Assembly: GCF_008923205.2 (NCBI RefSeq)
Contig: NZ_WBMS02000018.1
Location: 67,430-131,429 of the forward strand
Reading direction: 5' to 3'
Source of the DNA: Actinomadura physcomitrii
Lineage (GTDB): Bacteria; Actinomycetota; Actinomycetes; Streptosporangiales; Streptosporangiaceae
DNA: 64,000 nt
The notes beneath the pieces are model-generated. The model was not told the origin of the DNA and made no database searches. It worked only from the letters and a program-made list of their open reading frames with translations. The translations under genes and the position numbers were made by a program. This document shows positions 8,222 through 16,214 of this stretch, one piece after another (the stretch's first letter is position 1; the number at the start of each line of letters is the position of its first letter).

Positions 8222-9248
8222 CACTGATGCTCCTCACCCAGGAGTCGTCGGCGAAGACATCCGTGTAGAGCTCCTCGGGAGGCGGGAAGGCGCAGGACTG
8301 CGCGTACTCGAACGCGTCCTCGACGTACCGCTCCGCCGCGTTCTCGATGTCGACGATCCGCTCCTCCGGCAGCAGCGCGTTGGCCGTGAGCCATGTGCGG
8401 AAGGACGGGGCGGGATCGCGCTTGAGCGCGGCCTCCAGCTCGTCCTTCGGCACGTAGCTGAAGTCGGCGGTGCCGGTGTGCCCGGTCAGCCTGTAGCTCA
8501 CGCACTCCAGGAACGTCGGCCCCTCGTCCCGCCGGGCCCGTTCCACCGCCCTCCCGATCGCCTCGCGGCAGGCCATCGGGTCGAAGCCGTCGACCCGCTC
8601 GGTCGGGATCGTGTACGCCGCCGCGCGCCCCGCCAGGTCGGTCGAAGGCGCATAGTCCGCGATCTTGGTGTGCTCGCCCCACTGGTTGTTCTGGCACAGG
8701 AGCACCACCGGCAGCCGCCACAGGGCCGCGAAGTTCATGGCCTCGTGGTAGGCGCCGATCGAGGTCGCGCCGTCGCCGAACGTGACGACGGTCGCCGACC
8801 CCTTGCCGTCCAGTTGGGCGGCCATCGCCAGGCCCACACCGATCGGCAGCCCGGACCCCACGACACCCGTCGTCGCGGTGAACCCGACGGACTGGTCCTG
8901 CAGATGCATCGGACCGCCCTTGCCGCGCGAAGTTCCCTCTACACGCCCGTAGAGCTCGGCCATGATCGACCTGAGCGGCACCCCCTTGGCCAGGGCGTCG
9001 CCGAGGTTGCGGTAGGTCGACACAAGACGGTCCTCGGGACGCAGCACGTCCCCCAAGGCGGCGCAGACGGCCTCCATCCCGCGTACGGGGTAGAAGGCCG
9101 CCTGAAGGCGGCCGGCCTTGGCCTCCGCGACCGACTTCTTGTCGGCCAGCATGGTGACCAGCATGAGGTGGTACATGTCCGCGAGGGCGTCGGGCGGCGG
9201 CGGATCGGACATCCGTGGACCGGGCGGTGCGCTCAGGGTCTCCCCCAT
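8214..9248 (-). CDS. 2-oxoacid dehydrogenase E1 component, alpha subunit
   Basis: This 344-residue TPP enzyme carries the thiamine-diphosphate motif GDGATSIGAYHEAMNFAAL ending in QNNQWGEH, and GVVGSGLPIGVGLAMAAQ. The loop SRGKGGPMHLQD is typical of pyruvate- and acetoin-type E1 alpha chains. It forms the heterotetramer with the overlapping beta gene downstream. It follows a SnoaL-like gene in a leftward operon that begins with a histidine phosphatase and an FAD dehydrogenase. The substrate cannot be read from sequence. Confidence 0.92.
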   Translation of the reverse strand: MGETLSAPPGPRMSDPPPPDALADMYHLMLVTMLADKKSVAEAKAGRLQAAFYPVRGMEAVCAALGDVLRPEDRLVSTYRNLGDALAKGVPLRSIMAELYGRVEGTSRGKGGPMHLQDQSVGFTATTGVVGSGLPIGVGLAMAAQLDGKGSATVVTFGDGATSIGAYHEAMNFAALWRLPVVLLCQNNQWGEHTKIADYAPSTDLAGRAAAYTIPTERVDGFDPMACREAIGRAVERARRDEGPTFLECVSYRLTGHTGTADFSYVPKDELEAALKRDPAPSFRTWLTANALLPEERIVDIENAAERYVEDAFEYAQSCAFPPPEELYTDVFADDSWVRSISDE

Positions 9249-9320
9249 TTGCGTCTCCTTCCTCAGAGACCGTGGTGGCCGGCGGTCGCGAGGGCCGCTG
9301 CAGACCGCTCGACGCGCGGC

Positions 9321-9911
9321 TCAGTCGAGCGTCAGGTCGTACACGGGATCGGTGCGGTCGCGGGCGCCGGGCAGGTCGTAGGCGGCCCGGCCGCCCTCCA
9401 GCAGGTGCGCGGAAGGGCGGCACTGGTTCCATTCGTTGGTGATGCGGCGGCGCAGGATCCGCCAGGTTCCGTCCCGGCGCGCGAACCGGTCCAGGTAGCG
9501 GCCGCCGCAGACGTACTCGTGCTCCTGGTCGAGGGCGCCGTCCGCCTTCGCGGAGGCGGCGTAGCCCTCGCCGAAGAAGGCGGACACCGAGTCCCACCCG
9601 CCGGGGATCCGGTGGTAGCCGAAGTAGCTGGACTCCGACGTCGCCCGGTCGCCGTCCACCTCGATGATCGCGTTGGTGACGGTGTGGAAGCCGTAGCTGG
9701 TCTGCCGCCTGATCCGGTCGACGATGAACTCGGCGAACTCGTGGGCGTCGCCTTCGAAGGTGCCGTGCGCGTCCGTCGCGTCGGGATGGTAGACGGAGCG
9801 GAGCAGGTCGAGGTCGAGCCGGTCGATGGCGCGGCAGTAGCGGCGCAGCACCCGTTCGATCTCCTGCCGGTCCCAGATCAGCTGGACGCGCCGCTCCAGT
9901 TCCGATGTCAT
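9321..9911 (-). CDS. SnoaL-like (NTF2-fold) protein
   Basis: This 196-residue single-domain protein begins with a helix of the form WDRQEIERVLRRYCRAIDRLD, then VYHPDATDAHGTFEG. These are hallmarks of the SnoaL/NTF2 superfamily of small dehydratases, isomerases and lactone-forming enzymes. The ATG at 9911 overlaps the FAD-dehydrogenase stop (ATGA). The C-terminal 30 residues extend past the usual fold. In catabolic clusters such proteins often act as hydratase- or isomerase-like partners of dehydrogenases; the exact reaction is unknown. Confidence 0.8.
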   Translation of the reverse strand: MTSELERRVQLIWDRQEIERVLRRYCRAIDRLDLDLLRSVYHPDATDAHGTFEGDAHEFAEFIVDRIRRQTSYGFHTVTNAIIEVDGDRATSESSYFGYHRIPGGWDSVSAFFGEGYAASAKADGALDQEHEYVCGGRYLDRFARRDGTWRILRRRITNEWNQCRPSAHLLEGGRAAYDLPGARDRTDPVYDLTLD

Positions 9912-11338
9912 GCTCGTGCCGCCTCCTCGGCGCGCCGCCCGGCCTCCTCGCCCGCGATGCGGCCGAAGCCGCAGGCGCTGGCGAGCGAGTTGCCGCTGCC
10001 CATGTAGGTCACGCCGGCGATCCCGCCCGTGCACTCGCCGGCCGCGTACAGCCCCGGGATCACCCGGCCGTCCTGGCCGATCACGCGGGCGTACTCGTCG
10101 ATGCGCAGCCCGTATCCGGTGTGGTTGACCGTGACGGGGCGGACCTCGACCGCGTAGTAGGGCGGCGTGGCGAGCGGGACCAGGAACTTGCCCGACTTGC
10201 CGAAGTCGCGGTCGACGCCCTCCGCCACCAGCCCGTTGTACCGGGTGATCTCACCGGTCAGGCGGTCGGCGGGCAAGCCGATCTTCTCGGCCAGCACGCC
10301 GATGTCGTCGGCGGCGTGCACCTTGCCGCGCTTGACGTTCTCGTCGATCATGTCCGCGGTGTAGTTCTTGGGCTTGAAGGGCGCGTGGTTGGGCCAGACC
10401 TGCTTGTAGGCGTCGCGGTACTTCTCGCGCTCGTCCTCCGGCGGACGCAGGGCCGCGTCGTCGAACACGACGAAGGCCCGATCGCCGCGGGCCCGCACCA
10501 GCGTGTCGAGGATGCCGTAGGGGGCGGTCTCGTCGCAGAACCTGCGGCCCTCGCCGTCCAGCAGGACGGTCCAGCCCGGCAGGAACGCCTCGTTCAGCCT
10601 GGCCAGTCCCGGGTCGAGCGTGCGCAGGCCGCGATCCACGCCGGTGGTCTGCGCGCCGACCGCCGCGGCGAAGCGAAGGGCGTCGCCGCGTGCTCCGTCG
10701 GCACCGATGTACCAGGTCCAGTCCGGGATCCACGCGGACGGGTAGTACTCGGCCAGCAGCTCCGGGTTGGCGCCGAACCCGCCGGTGGCCACCACCACCG
10801 CCGCCGCCGTGAGCGCCTCTCCGCCGGAGACGACCCCGCGCACGGCTCCGTCCTCCACCACCAGCTCCTCGACCCTCCGGCCGAGCGCCACCTCGACCCC
10901 GTGCCGGCGGCACGCGGAGGCCAGGGCGTTGATGAGCGCCTGGCCTCCTCCGTCGATGCAGTGCGAGCGCGGCTTGCGCTCGTCGCCGCCGAAGATGAGG
11001 CGGTCGAAGAACTTCACCCCGTGTCCGGCCAGCCAGTCGATGGTCTCCCCCGACCGGCCCGCCCACCGCTCGACGGGGCCGGCCGCGACGTCCCAGGTGT
11101 TCAGCGCCATGTACTCCTTGAACAGGTCGCCCGGCTCGTCGTCGATGCCGGCGGCGCGCTGGAAACTGCTCCCGCTGCCCATGACGACCCCGCCCGAGAG
11201 CCGGGACGAGCCGCCGACCACGGTCTCGGACTCGACCACCAGGACCCGCTCGCGGCCCTGCTCGGCGGCCGCGAGGCCGGTACTCAGGCCGGCCGCGCCA
11301 GAGCCGATGACGATGACGTCGAAGTCGGTTGCGGACAT
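9908..11338 (-). CDS. FAD-dependent dehydrogenase, ketosteroid delta1-dehydrogenase/fumarate reductase type
   Basis: This 476-residue flavoprotein has an N-terminal FAD-binding GSGAAGLSTGLAAAEQG motif (residues 12-28), a GGSSRLSGG substrate-cap entry, VVVATGGFG, and a C-terminal GLYAAGECTGGIAGVTYMGSG segment typical of FAD_binding_2 proteins. Relatives oxidise CH-CH to C=C next to a ketone (3-ketosteroid delta1-dehydrogenase) or reduce the double bond. It sits four bases after the histidine phosphatase stop and overlaps the SnoaL gene. A steroid-like or alicyclic ketone is a fair guess for substrate, but other FAD_binding_2 activities are possible. Confidence 0.85.
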   Translation of the reverse strand: MSATDFDVIVIGSGAAGLSTGLAAAEQGRERVLVVESETVVGGSSRLSGGVVMGSGSSFQRAAGIDDEPGDLFKEYMALNTWDVAAGPVERWAGRSGETIDWLAGHGVKFFDRLIFGGDERKPRSHCIDGGGQALINALASACRRHGVEVALGRRVEELVVEDGAVRGVVSGGEALTAAAVVVATGGFGANPELLAEYYPSAWIPDWTWYIGADGARGDALRFAAAVGAQTTGVDRGLRTLDPGLARLNEAFLPGWTVLLDGEGRRFCDETAPYGILDTLVRARGDRAFVVFDDAALRPPEDEREKYRDAYKQVWPNHAPFKPKNYTADMIDENVKRGKVHAADDIGVLAEKIGLPADRLTGEITRYNGLVAEGVDRDFGKSGKFLVPLATPPYYAVEVRPVTVNHTGYGLRIDEYARVIGQDGRVIPGLYAAGECTGGIAGVTYMGSGNSLASACGFGRIAGEEAGRRAEEAARA

Positions 11339-11342
11339 GTGT

Positions 11343-11957
11343 TCACGCCTCCCGGGGCTGGGCGGTGCGCGGCTGCGGCATGCACAGATGCGCGGACTCG
11401 TTGAGGGACTGCAGGCTGCCGACGCCCTGCCGGCTGATCAGCAGCCGTGTCATACCGGTGTAGGCCGGACGGTGGAAGACGAGGCGTTCCACTCCGATGA
11501 CCGAGCCGACGTAGGCGTTGATCACGGCACCGTGGCTGATGACGGCGACGCGGCGGCCCGGGTTGGCCGCGACGATCGCCTCGAGCGCGGTGCGGGCGTT
11601 CCGCCGGATGGTCGCCGCGTCGGTCCCGTAGGCGGAGAAGTCCTCGCGGCGGAAGGCCAGCAGCCGCTCGTCGTCGGCCGCGGCGTCCTCGACGTGCAGG
11701 TACTCGGCGCCGCGATCGAACTCCGCCAGGCCCTCCTCGACCTGGACGGGCAGGGCGAGCCGGGCGGACACGATCTCGGCGGTCTCCAGGGCGCGGCGCT
11801 GCGGCGAGGAGTAGAGCGCGTCCCACCGCTCGCCCGCGAGACGGGCCGCGATCCGCTCGGCCTGCGCACGGCCGGCGTCGCTGAGCCCGGGGTCGCGGCG
11901 CTCGTCCGCGCCGGCTGCCCGGCGAGGCTCGGCGTGCCGGATCAGAGCGAGTTCCAT
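11343..11957 (-). CDS. Histidine phosphatase superfamily protein 1
   Basis: This 204-residue protein has the RHAEP phosphohistidine motif near the N-terminus (LIRHAEP), a YSSPQRRALETAEI helix and the second catalytic histidine in VISHGAVINAYV. The start at MELALIRH follows GGAGG. It is the first gene of the leftward operon with the FAD dehydrogenase and E1 genes. Members dephosphorylate sugars, cofactors or proteins. It shares the segment GLAEFDRGA.YLH.ED with the phosphatase at 13146, so the two are paralogs. Confidence 0.85.
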   Translation of the reverse strand: MELALIRHAEPRRAAGADERRDPGLSDAGRAQAERIAARLAGERWDALYSSPQRRALETAEIVSARLALPVQVEEGLAEFDRGAEYLHVEDAAADDERLLAFRREDFSAYGTDAATIRRNARTALEAIVAANPGRRVAVISHGAVINAYVGSVIGVERLVFHRPAYTGMTRLLISRQGVGSLQSLNESAHLCMPQPRTAQPREA

Positions 11958-12040
11958 GAGCCTCCAGACGTCCCTTTTCCGTCGGCCTGGCCTCCGTCGA
12001 AGGCGAGCCGCCACGGCATACCGCAGCCCCGCACCAGATT

Positions 12041-12059
12041 AACTCTAGGACTAGAATAT
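12041..12059. promoter_or_regulatory. Palindromic box upstream of histidine phosphatase operon
   Basis: AACTCTAG-GA-CTAGAATAT: both halves are well conserved with a two-base spacer. It is 84 bases upstream of the phosphatase start at 11957 and just beyond the stop of the LLM gene. Confidence 0.65.
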
Positions 12060-12070
12060 CGCAAGCTCGA

Positions 12071-13093
12071 CTATTTTCCGGCGGGCGGTCGCCGCCCCGC
12101 CTCCGCGAGGGCGGGCAGGACCTTGGCCTCGAACAGCTCCAGTCCGGCCCAGGACAGCTCGATCGGCAGGCCCCCGAGCAGGGGATGGAAACGCAGTTCC
12201 CAGTCCGTCCCCAGCGCGAGGCAGCGCCGCAGGCACTCCTCCGGAGTGACGACCCACAGCGAGGGGTCCTTCTTCAGTTCCTCGAGCCCGTCGTTGGTCC
12301 GCCAGTAGCCGTTCTCGCCGTCCCGGCCGCGCTCGGTGGCCCACTGGGCGTAGAGGTTGGTCGCGTGCATGAGATGCGGGGCCAGGCGCGGCCAGTCGCG
12401 TTCCGGGTCCTCGGTGACGTGCAGGAAACCGGGGCCATGCGCGGGGAACGGGCCGGGATCCGGCAGCCCGGCCCGCGCCGCCTCCTCCACGTAGTAGCGG
12501 TACAGCTCCTCACTGACGGGCCGGTAGCCCAAGCCCATCCGCACCGCGCGGCGCGCCGAGGGCCGGGCGCTGCCGGCGACGTACAGGCGGGGGCCGCCGG
12601 GCGTGGCCGGCATCGGCGTCACCGTGATCTGCTGCCCGTCCCGCATGACCGGCCGGCCGCTCCACGCCCTGCGCAGGACGTCGAGGGCGGTCTCGTAGAC
12701 GCGGACCCGGTCCGCGAAGTCGACGCCGAACATGGCGTACTCGTGCGGCCGGTAGCCCATGCCCGCGTAGACGTGGACCCGGCCCGGACCCGCGATGAGG
12801 TCGAGCACGGCCAGGTCCTCGGCCAGCCGAACCGGGTCGTGCATGGGCAGGATCAGAGCCGAGAAGTGCAACTCGAGACGGGCCGTCCGGCCCGCGACGG
12901 CCGCCGCCAGCGTGACCGGTGACGGGCAGTAGCCGTCGTCGGCACCGTGGTGCTCGGCCAGGTAGACGGCGTCGAACCCGCGTTCCTCCGCCCAGGCGCA
13001 CTGCTCCAGGGCGGCGCGGTAGAGGTCCCGCGGCGCCGGCGACTCGGGGCCGAGCACGGGGGCCCGCATGTCGTAACGGAATGCGATGCGCAT
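12071..13093 (-). CDS. LLM-class (luciferase-like) oxidoreductase
   Basis: This 340-residue TIM-barrel protein of the bacterial-luciferase superfamily has CAWAEERGFDAVYLAEHHGADDGYCPSP, GRTARLELHFSALILPMHDPVRLAEDLAVLDLI and GRVHVYAGMGYRPHEYAMFGVD. Such enzymes use FMN or F420 to oxidise, reduce or monooxygenate organic substrates. Downstream (leftward) lie a palindromic box and a histidine phosphatase; upstream is a second phosphatase 52 bases away, probably co-transcribed. Cofactor and substrate are not decidable. Confidence 0.88.
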   Translation of the reverse strand: MRIAFRYDMRAPVLGPESPAPRDLYRAALEQCAWAEERGFDAVYLAEHHGADDGYCPSPVTLAAAVAGRTARLELHFSALILPMHDPVRLAEDLAVLDLIAGPGRVHVYAGMGYRPHEYAMFGVDFADRVRVYETALDVLRRAWSGRPVMRDGQQITVTPMPATPGGPRLYVAGSARPSARRAVRMGLGYRPVSEELYRYYVEEAARAGLPDPGPFPAHGPGFLHVTEDPERDWPRLAPHLMHATNLYAQWATERGRDGENGYWRTNDGLEELKKDPSLWVVTPEECLRRCLALGTDWELRFHPLLGGLPIELSWAGLELFEAKVLPALAEAGRRPPAGK

Positions 13094-13145
13094 GGCGCCT
13101 TCTCCTATGCTGCCGGTACGGACCGGGGTGGCGCGGTCGGAGGGC

Positions 13146-13763
13146 CTACTGGGCCCCGGCGGGCTCCGCCGCCTGGTCGGTGGCCATGACCGCCTTCTCG
13201 TTGAGGTTCAGGACCTGCCAGCCGCGCTCGCCCTCCCACCGGAAGCGGCTCGTTGAGGCGTACTCCGGCGGGAACAGCTGCGTCCGGTGGGTGATCCCCA
13301 GGACGTGGTTGGCGAACACGTTGATGACACCGCCATGGCAGACGGCCAGAACATGCCGCCCTCGATGGGCCTCCAGGAACCGGTCGGCCGACGCCACGAC
13401 CCGGTCCCGGAACTCCCCCAGCGTGGTGCCCCATGGGGTGAGATCACCGGCGAGGTAGCGCTTCCAGATGTCGGCGCCGTCTTCGTAGTGGAGGTACCGC
13501 GCCCCGCGGTCGAACTCGGCGAGCCCCTCCTCGATACGGACGTCCATGCCGAGCCGGTCCGCGACGACGCCCGCGGTCTCGCGGGCGCGCGACAGCGGCG
13601 AGGCGTACAGGACCTCGACCGCGTCGGCGCCCGTCCAGGCGGCCGCCCGGGCGGCCGCCGCGGCCGCCTGGGCACGGCCGCGCGGGCTCAGCCCCGGGTC
13701 GCGCGGGTCCGCGCCCGTGCCGGGACGAAGCGGTTCGCCATGGCGCATCAAGGTGAGGATCAC
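13146..13763 (-). CDS. Histidine phosphatase superfamily protein 2
   Basis: This 205-residue protein starts MILTLMRHGEP, giving the RHG catalytic motif. YASPLSRARETAGVV and VCHGGVINVF provide the other catalytic residues. It is paralogous to the phosphatase at 11343 across the whole length. It is the first gene of a leftward unit with the LLM oxidoreductase; the palindromic box at 13799 sits 36 bases upstream of its start. Confidence 0.86.
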   Translation of the reverse strand: MILTLMRHGEPLRPGTGADPRDPGLSPRGRAQAAAAAARAAAWTGADAVEVLYASPLSRARETAGVVADRLGMDVRIEEGLAEFDRGARYLHYEDGADIWKRYLAGDLTPWGTTLGEFRDRVVASADRFLEAHRGRHVLAVCHGGVINVFANHVLGITHRTQLFPPEYASTSRFRWEGERGWQVLNLNEKAVMATDQAAEPAGAQ

Positions 13764-13798
13764 GGACCGCCCCTGGGGTCGAGATGAGCTCCGAGAAT

Positions 13799-13817
13799 TA
13801 CTCTAGTACTAGATACT
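13799..13817. promoter_or_regulatory. Palindromic box between phosphatase and P450 genes
   Basis: TACTCTAG-TA-CTAGATACT, immediately followed by another CTAGATGA half-site. It lies in the divergent promoter region of phosphatase 2 and the P450. Confidence 0.65.
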
Positions 13818-13903
13818 AGATGACAAGAGGTGACGGCAGCTCACCTCGACACCGTTTCACGATCAGTTCCCTCGGAAACCTGGCCTTCGAGCCCGAGAAC
13901 ATT

Positions 13904-13922
13904 TACTTTGGCACTAGACCAT
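13904..13922. promoter_or_regulatory. AT-rich half-box upstream of P450
   Basis: CTAGACCAT half-site, 26 bases upstream of the P450 ATG; TAGACC could overlap its -10 region. The left half (TACTTTGG) is degenerate. Confidence 0.45.
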
Positions 13923-13947
13923 CCATCGCTAGGAGATCGGCCTCTTG

Positions 13948-15264
13948 ATGAGCGACGCACCCCAGACGACGCCACCCGTGATCCCCGCGGACTCCGGGTT
14001 CGGAAAGCTCCTCGATCTCGAACCCGGCAGCATCGGCTGCCCCTTCCCGGCCTACCGCGACCTGCGCGAGCAGCATCCCGTGGCCTGGAGCGAGCGGTTG
14101 AACGCCTGGGTCGTGAGCAGGTACGAGGACATCCGCGAGGTGCTCCGCGACCCGATCGCCTTCTCCAGCGGGTCCGCCAGCGGCCCCAGCTCGGTCACCT
14201 CGCTCGCCGCGCGCGTGGCGGAGAGCGAGGAGTACTCCGAGGCGACGCGGCGGCAGGCCCGGCGGCGGTTGCGGCTGAGCGCGTCCCCCGTCCTGCTCAA
14301 TTGCGACCCGCCCGTGCACCGGCGGCAGCGCGGCCTGGTCAGCCCGGCCTTCACACCGCGCCGGGTGACGCAGATGGAGCCGCAGATCCAGCGGACGGCC
14401 GACGAGCTCATCGACGGCTTCGCCGCCAAGGGCCGGGCGGAGCTGATCGCCGACTTCGCCCTGCCGCTGCCGATGACCGTCATCGCCCGCATCCTCGGTG
14501 TGCCGACGAGCCTGATGAGCACCTTCAAGCGCTGGTCGGACGCGTTCACCCGCGGGGTCGGTGCGCTGGACCTGACGGCGGAGGAGATCACCGATCTGTT
14601 CCAGTCCGTCGACGAGTTCTACGACTACTTCACCGAACGCCTGGCGGAGCGGCGCGCCGAGCCCGCCGACGACCTGCTGACCGACCTGCTGTCGGCCAGG
14701 CTGGAGGGCGAGCAGCCGCTCACCGAGGACGAACTGCTGCAGATGCTCGTCCAGTTCCTCGTCGCGGGCAACGAGACGACAACCAACCTGATCTCCAGCG
14801 CCATGCGCCGGCTGCTGACCGACGCGGACCTGCTGCACGAGCTGCGGTCCGACCCGGACAGGATCGCGCTCTTCGTCGAGGAGTGCCTGCGGCTCGAGGC
14901 ACCGACGCAGGGCATGTTCCGGACCGCGACGGCCGACTGCGAGGTCGGGGGGCAGGCGATCCCGGCCGGCGCCATGCTCTACCTGGTCTACGCCTCCGGG
15001 AACCGCGACGAGAACGCCTTCCCCGACCCGGACGCGCTGGTGCTGGACGCCTCCCGCGGCCACCACCTCGCCTTCGGGCGCGGCGAGCACGTCTGCCTCG
15101 GCGCCAACGTGGCCCGCCGCGAGGCCCTCATCGCGGTCAGGACGCTGCTCGACCGGCTCGACGGCATCCGGCTGGACGATACGGCGGACGCCACGGCCTA
15201 CAGCCCCAGCTTCATGCTGCGCAGCCTGCGCGCGCTTCCGATCGTCTTCCAGCCGGCCGTTTGA
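13948..15264 (+). CDS. Cytochrome P450
   Basis: This 438-residue soluble bacterial P450 has an oxygen-binding I-helix AGNETTTN, an ExxR motif in EECLRLEAP, and a heme-ligand loop FGRGEHVCLG with Cys at about residue 383. It hydroxylates a small hydrophobic substrate with electrons from a ferredoxin, such as the one at 1306. ATG 13948 is chosen over the TTG just before it; AGGAG lies about 12 bases upstream, so the TTG at 13945 is also reasonable. An SDR follows 15 bases later, suggesting hydroxylation then oxidation to a ketone. A decayed copy of a related P450 lies at 39050. Confidence 0.93.
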   Translation: MSDAPQTTPPVIPADSGFGKLLDLEPGSIGCPFPAYRDLREQHPVAWSERLNAWVVSRYEDIREVLRDPIAFSSGSASGPSSVTSLAARVAESEEYSEATRRQARRRLRLSASPVLLNCDPPVHRRQRGLVSPAFTPRRVTQMEPQIQRTADELIDGFAAKGRAELIADFALPLPMTVIARILGVPTSLMSTFKRWSDAFTRGVGALDLTAEEITDLFQSVDEFYDYFTERLAERRAEPADDLLTDLLSARLEGEQPLTEDELLQMLVQFLVAGNETTTNLISSAMRRLLTDADLLHELRSDPDRIALFVEECLRLEAPTQGMFRTATADCEVGGQAIPAGAMLYLVYASGNRDENAFPDPDALVLDASRGHHLAFGRGEHVCLGANVARREALIAVRTLLDRLDGIRLDDTADATAYSPSFMLRSLRALPIVFQPAV

Positions 15265-15279
15265 CGCCGGGAGTCGGCC

Positions 15280-16158
15280 ATGTCCTCTCCATCCACCCCG
15301 GCCGGCACCGACCCGTTCCGCCTGGACGGGCGGGTCGCGCTGGTCACCGGCGGCTCCAAGGGCATCGGGCTGGCGATCGCCGGCCGGTTGTGCGGGGCGG
15401 GCGCCACCGTCGTGTTCTGCGGACGCGACGCCGAACGCGGCAAGCTCGCCGAGCAGCGGCTCGCCGCCCACGGCCGGGCGGAGTTCGTCCGTGCCGATGT
15501 CACGGTCGAGGACGAGGTCCGCGCGCTCGTCCGGCATGCGGTGACCCGGTATGGCGGCCTGTCGGTCCTGGTCAACAATGCCGGGCCGACCGACCTCCTG
15601 CACAGCCGCGATGTCGACGGGCCGGCCGGGTCGGTCACGCTCGGCAACTGGGAGCGGGTGCTGCGCAGCACGCTCACCAGCGCGTTCCTGCCCACCAAGG
15701 CCGCGCTGGAGCCGATGGTCGACGCCGGGACCGGGAGCATCGTCAACGTCTCCTCGGTCGCGGCCGTGCTGGCCGTGCCGGGCTTCGACGCCTACGCCGC
15801 CGGCAAGGGCGCCCTCGAATCGTTCACCCGATCCATCGCCGCCGGATACGCCCACCTGGGCGTGCGCTGCAACGCCATCCGGGTCGGGAGCATCCAGACC
15901 GATCACGGTTCCGGCGAGGACGCGCCGGTCGGCGGCCTGCGATCGGACCTGCTGCGGCGCGACGCGCAGGACCGGCGCGCGGTCCCGCCCGCCCCCGGCC
16001 GCCCGGACGACGTCGCCCATGCGGCGCTGTACCTGGCCTCTCCCGCCGCCGGCTACGTGACCGGCGCCGTCCTGCCGGTGGACGGGGGCCTGACCTGCCG
16101 CTCCCTCATGCCCTGGCAGACCCCGCCCCCGCAGCCCCCCGGCGAGCTCACCACCTGA
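15280..16158 (+). CDS. Short-chain dehydrogenase/reductase
   Basis: This 292-residue classical SDR has TGGSKGIG for NAD(P) binding, NNAGPTD, the catalytic serine in VSSVAAV, YAAGK as the YxxxK catalytic pair, and a VDGGL C-terminus followed by a Pro-rich tail. It is co-transcribed with the P450 and probably oxidises the alcohol formed by it. The start has no strong ribosome site; coupling across 15 bases is likely. Confidence 0.9.
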   Translation: MSSPSTPAGTDPFRLDGRVALVTGGSKGIGLAIAGRLCGAGATVVFCGRDAERGKLAEQRLAAHGRAEFVRADVTVEDEVRALVRHAVTRYGGLSVLVNNAGPTDLLHSRDVDGPAGSVTLGNWERVLRSTLTSAFLPTKAALEPMVDAGTGSIVNVSSVAAVLAVPGFDAYAAGKGALESFTRSIAAGYAHLGVRCNAIRVGSIQTDHGSGEDAPVGGLRSDLLRRDAQDRRAVPPAPGRPDDVAHAALYLASPAAGYVTGAVLPVDGGLTCRSLMPWQTPPPQPPGELTT

Positions 16159-16170
16159 AGGCCGCCCCTT

Positions 16171-16200
16171 CGCCCGCCGCGGGGAGACCCGCGGCGGGCG
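16171..16200. terminator. Hairpin terminator between convergent genes
   Basis: A 12-bp perfect GC inverted repeat (CGCCCGCCGCGG) with a six-base loop lies between the SDR and PEP-utilizer-like protein 2. No T-run. Confidence 0.7.
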
Positions 16201-16214
16201 AGAAGCCGGAAAGG

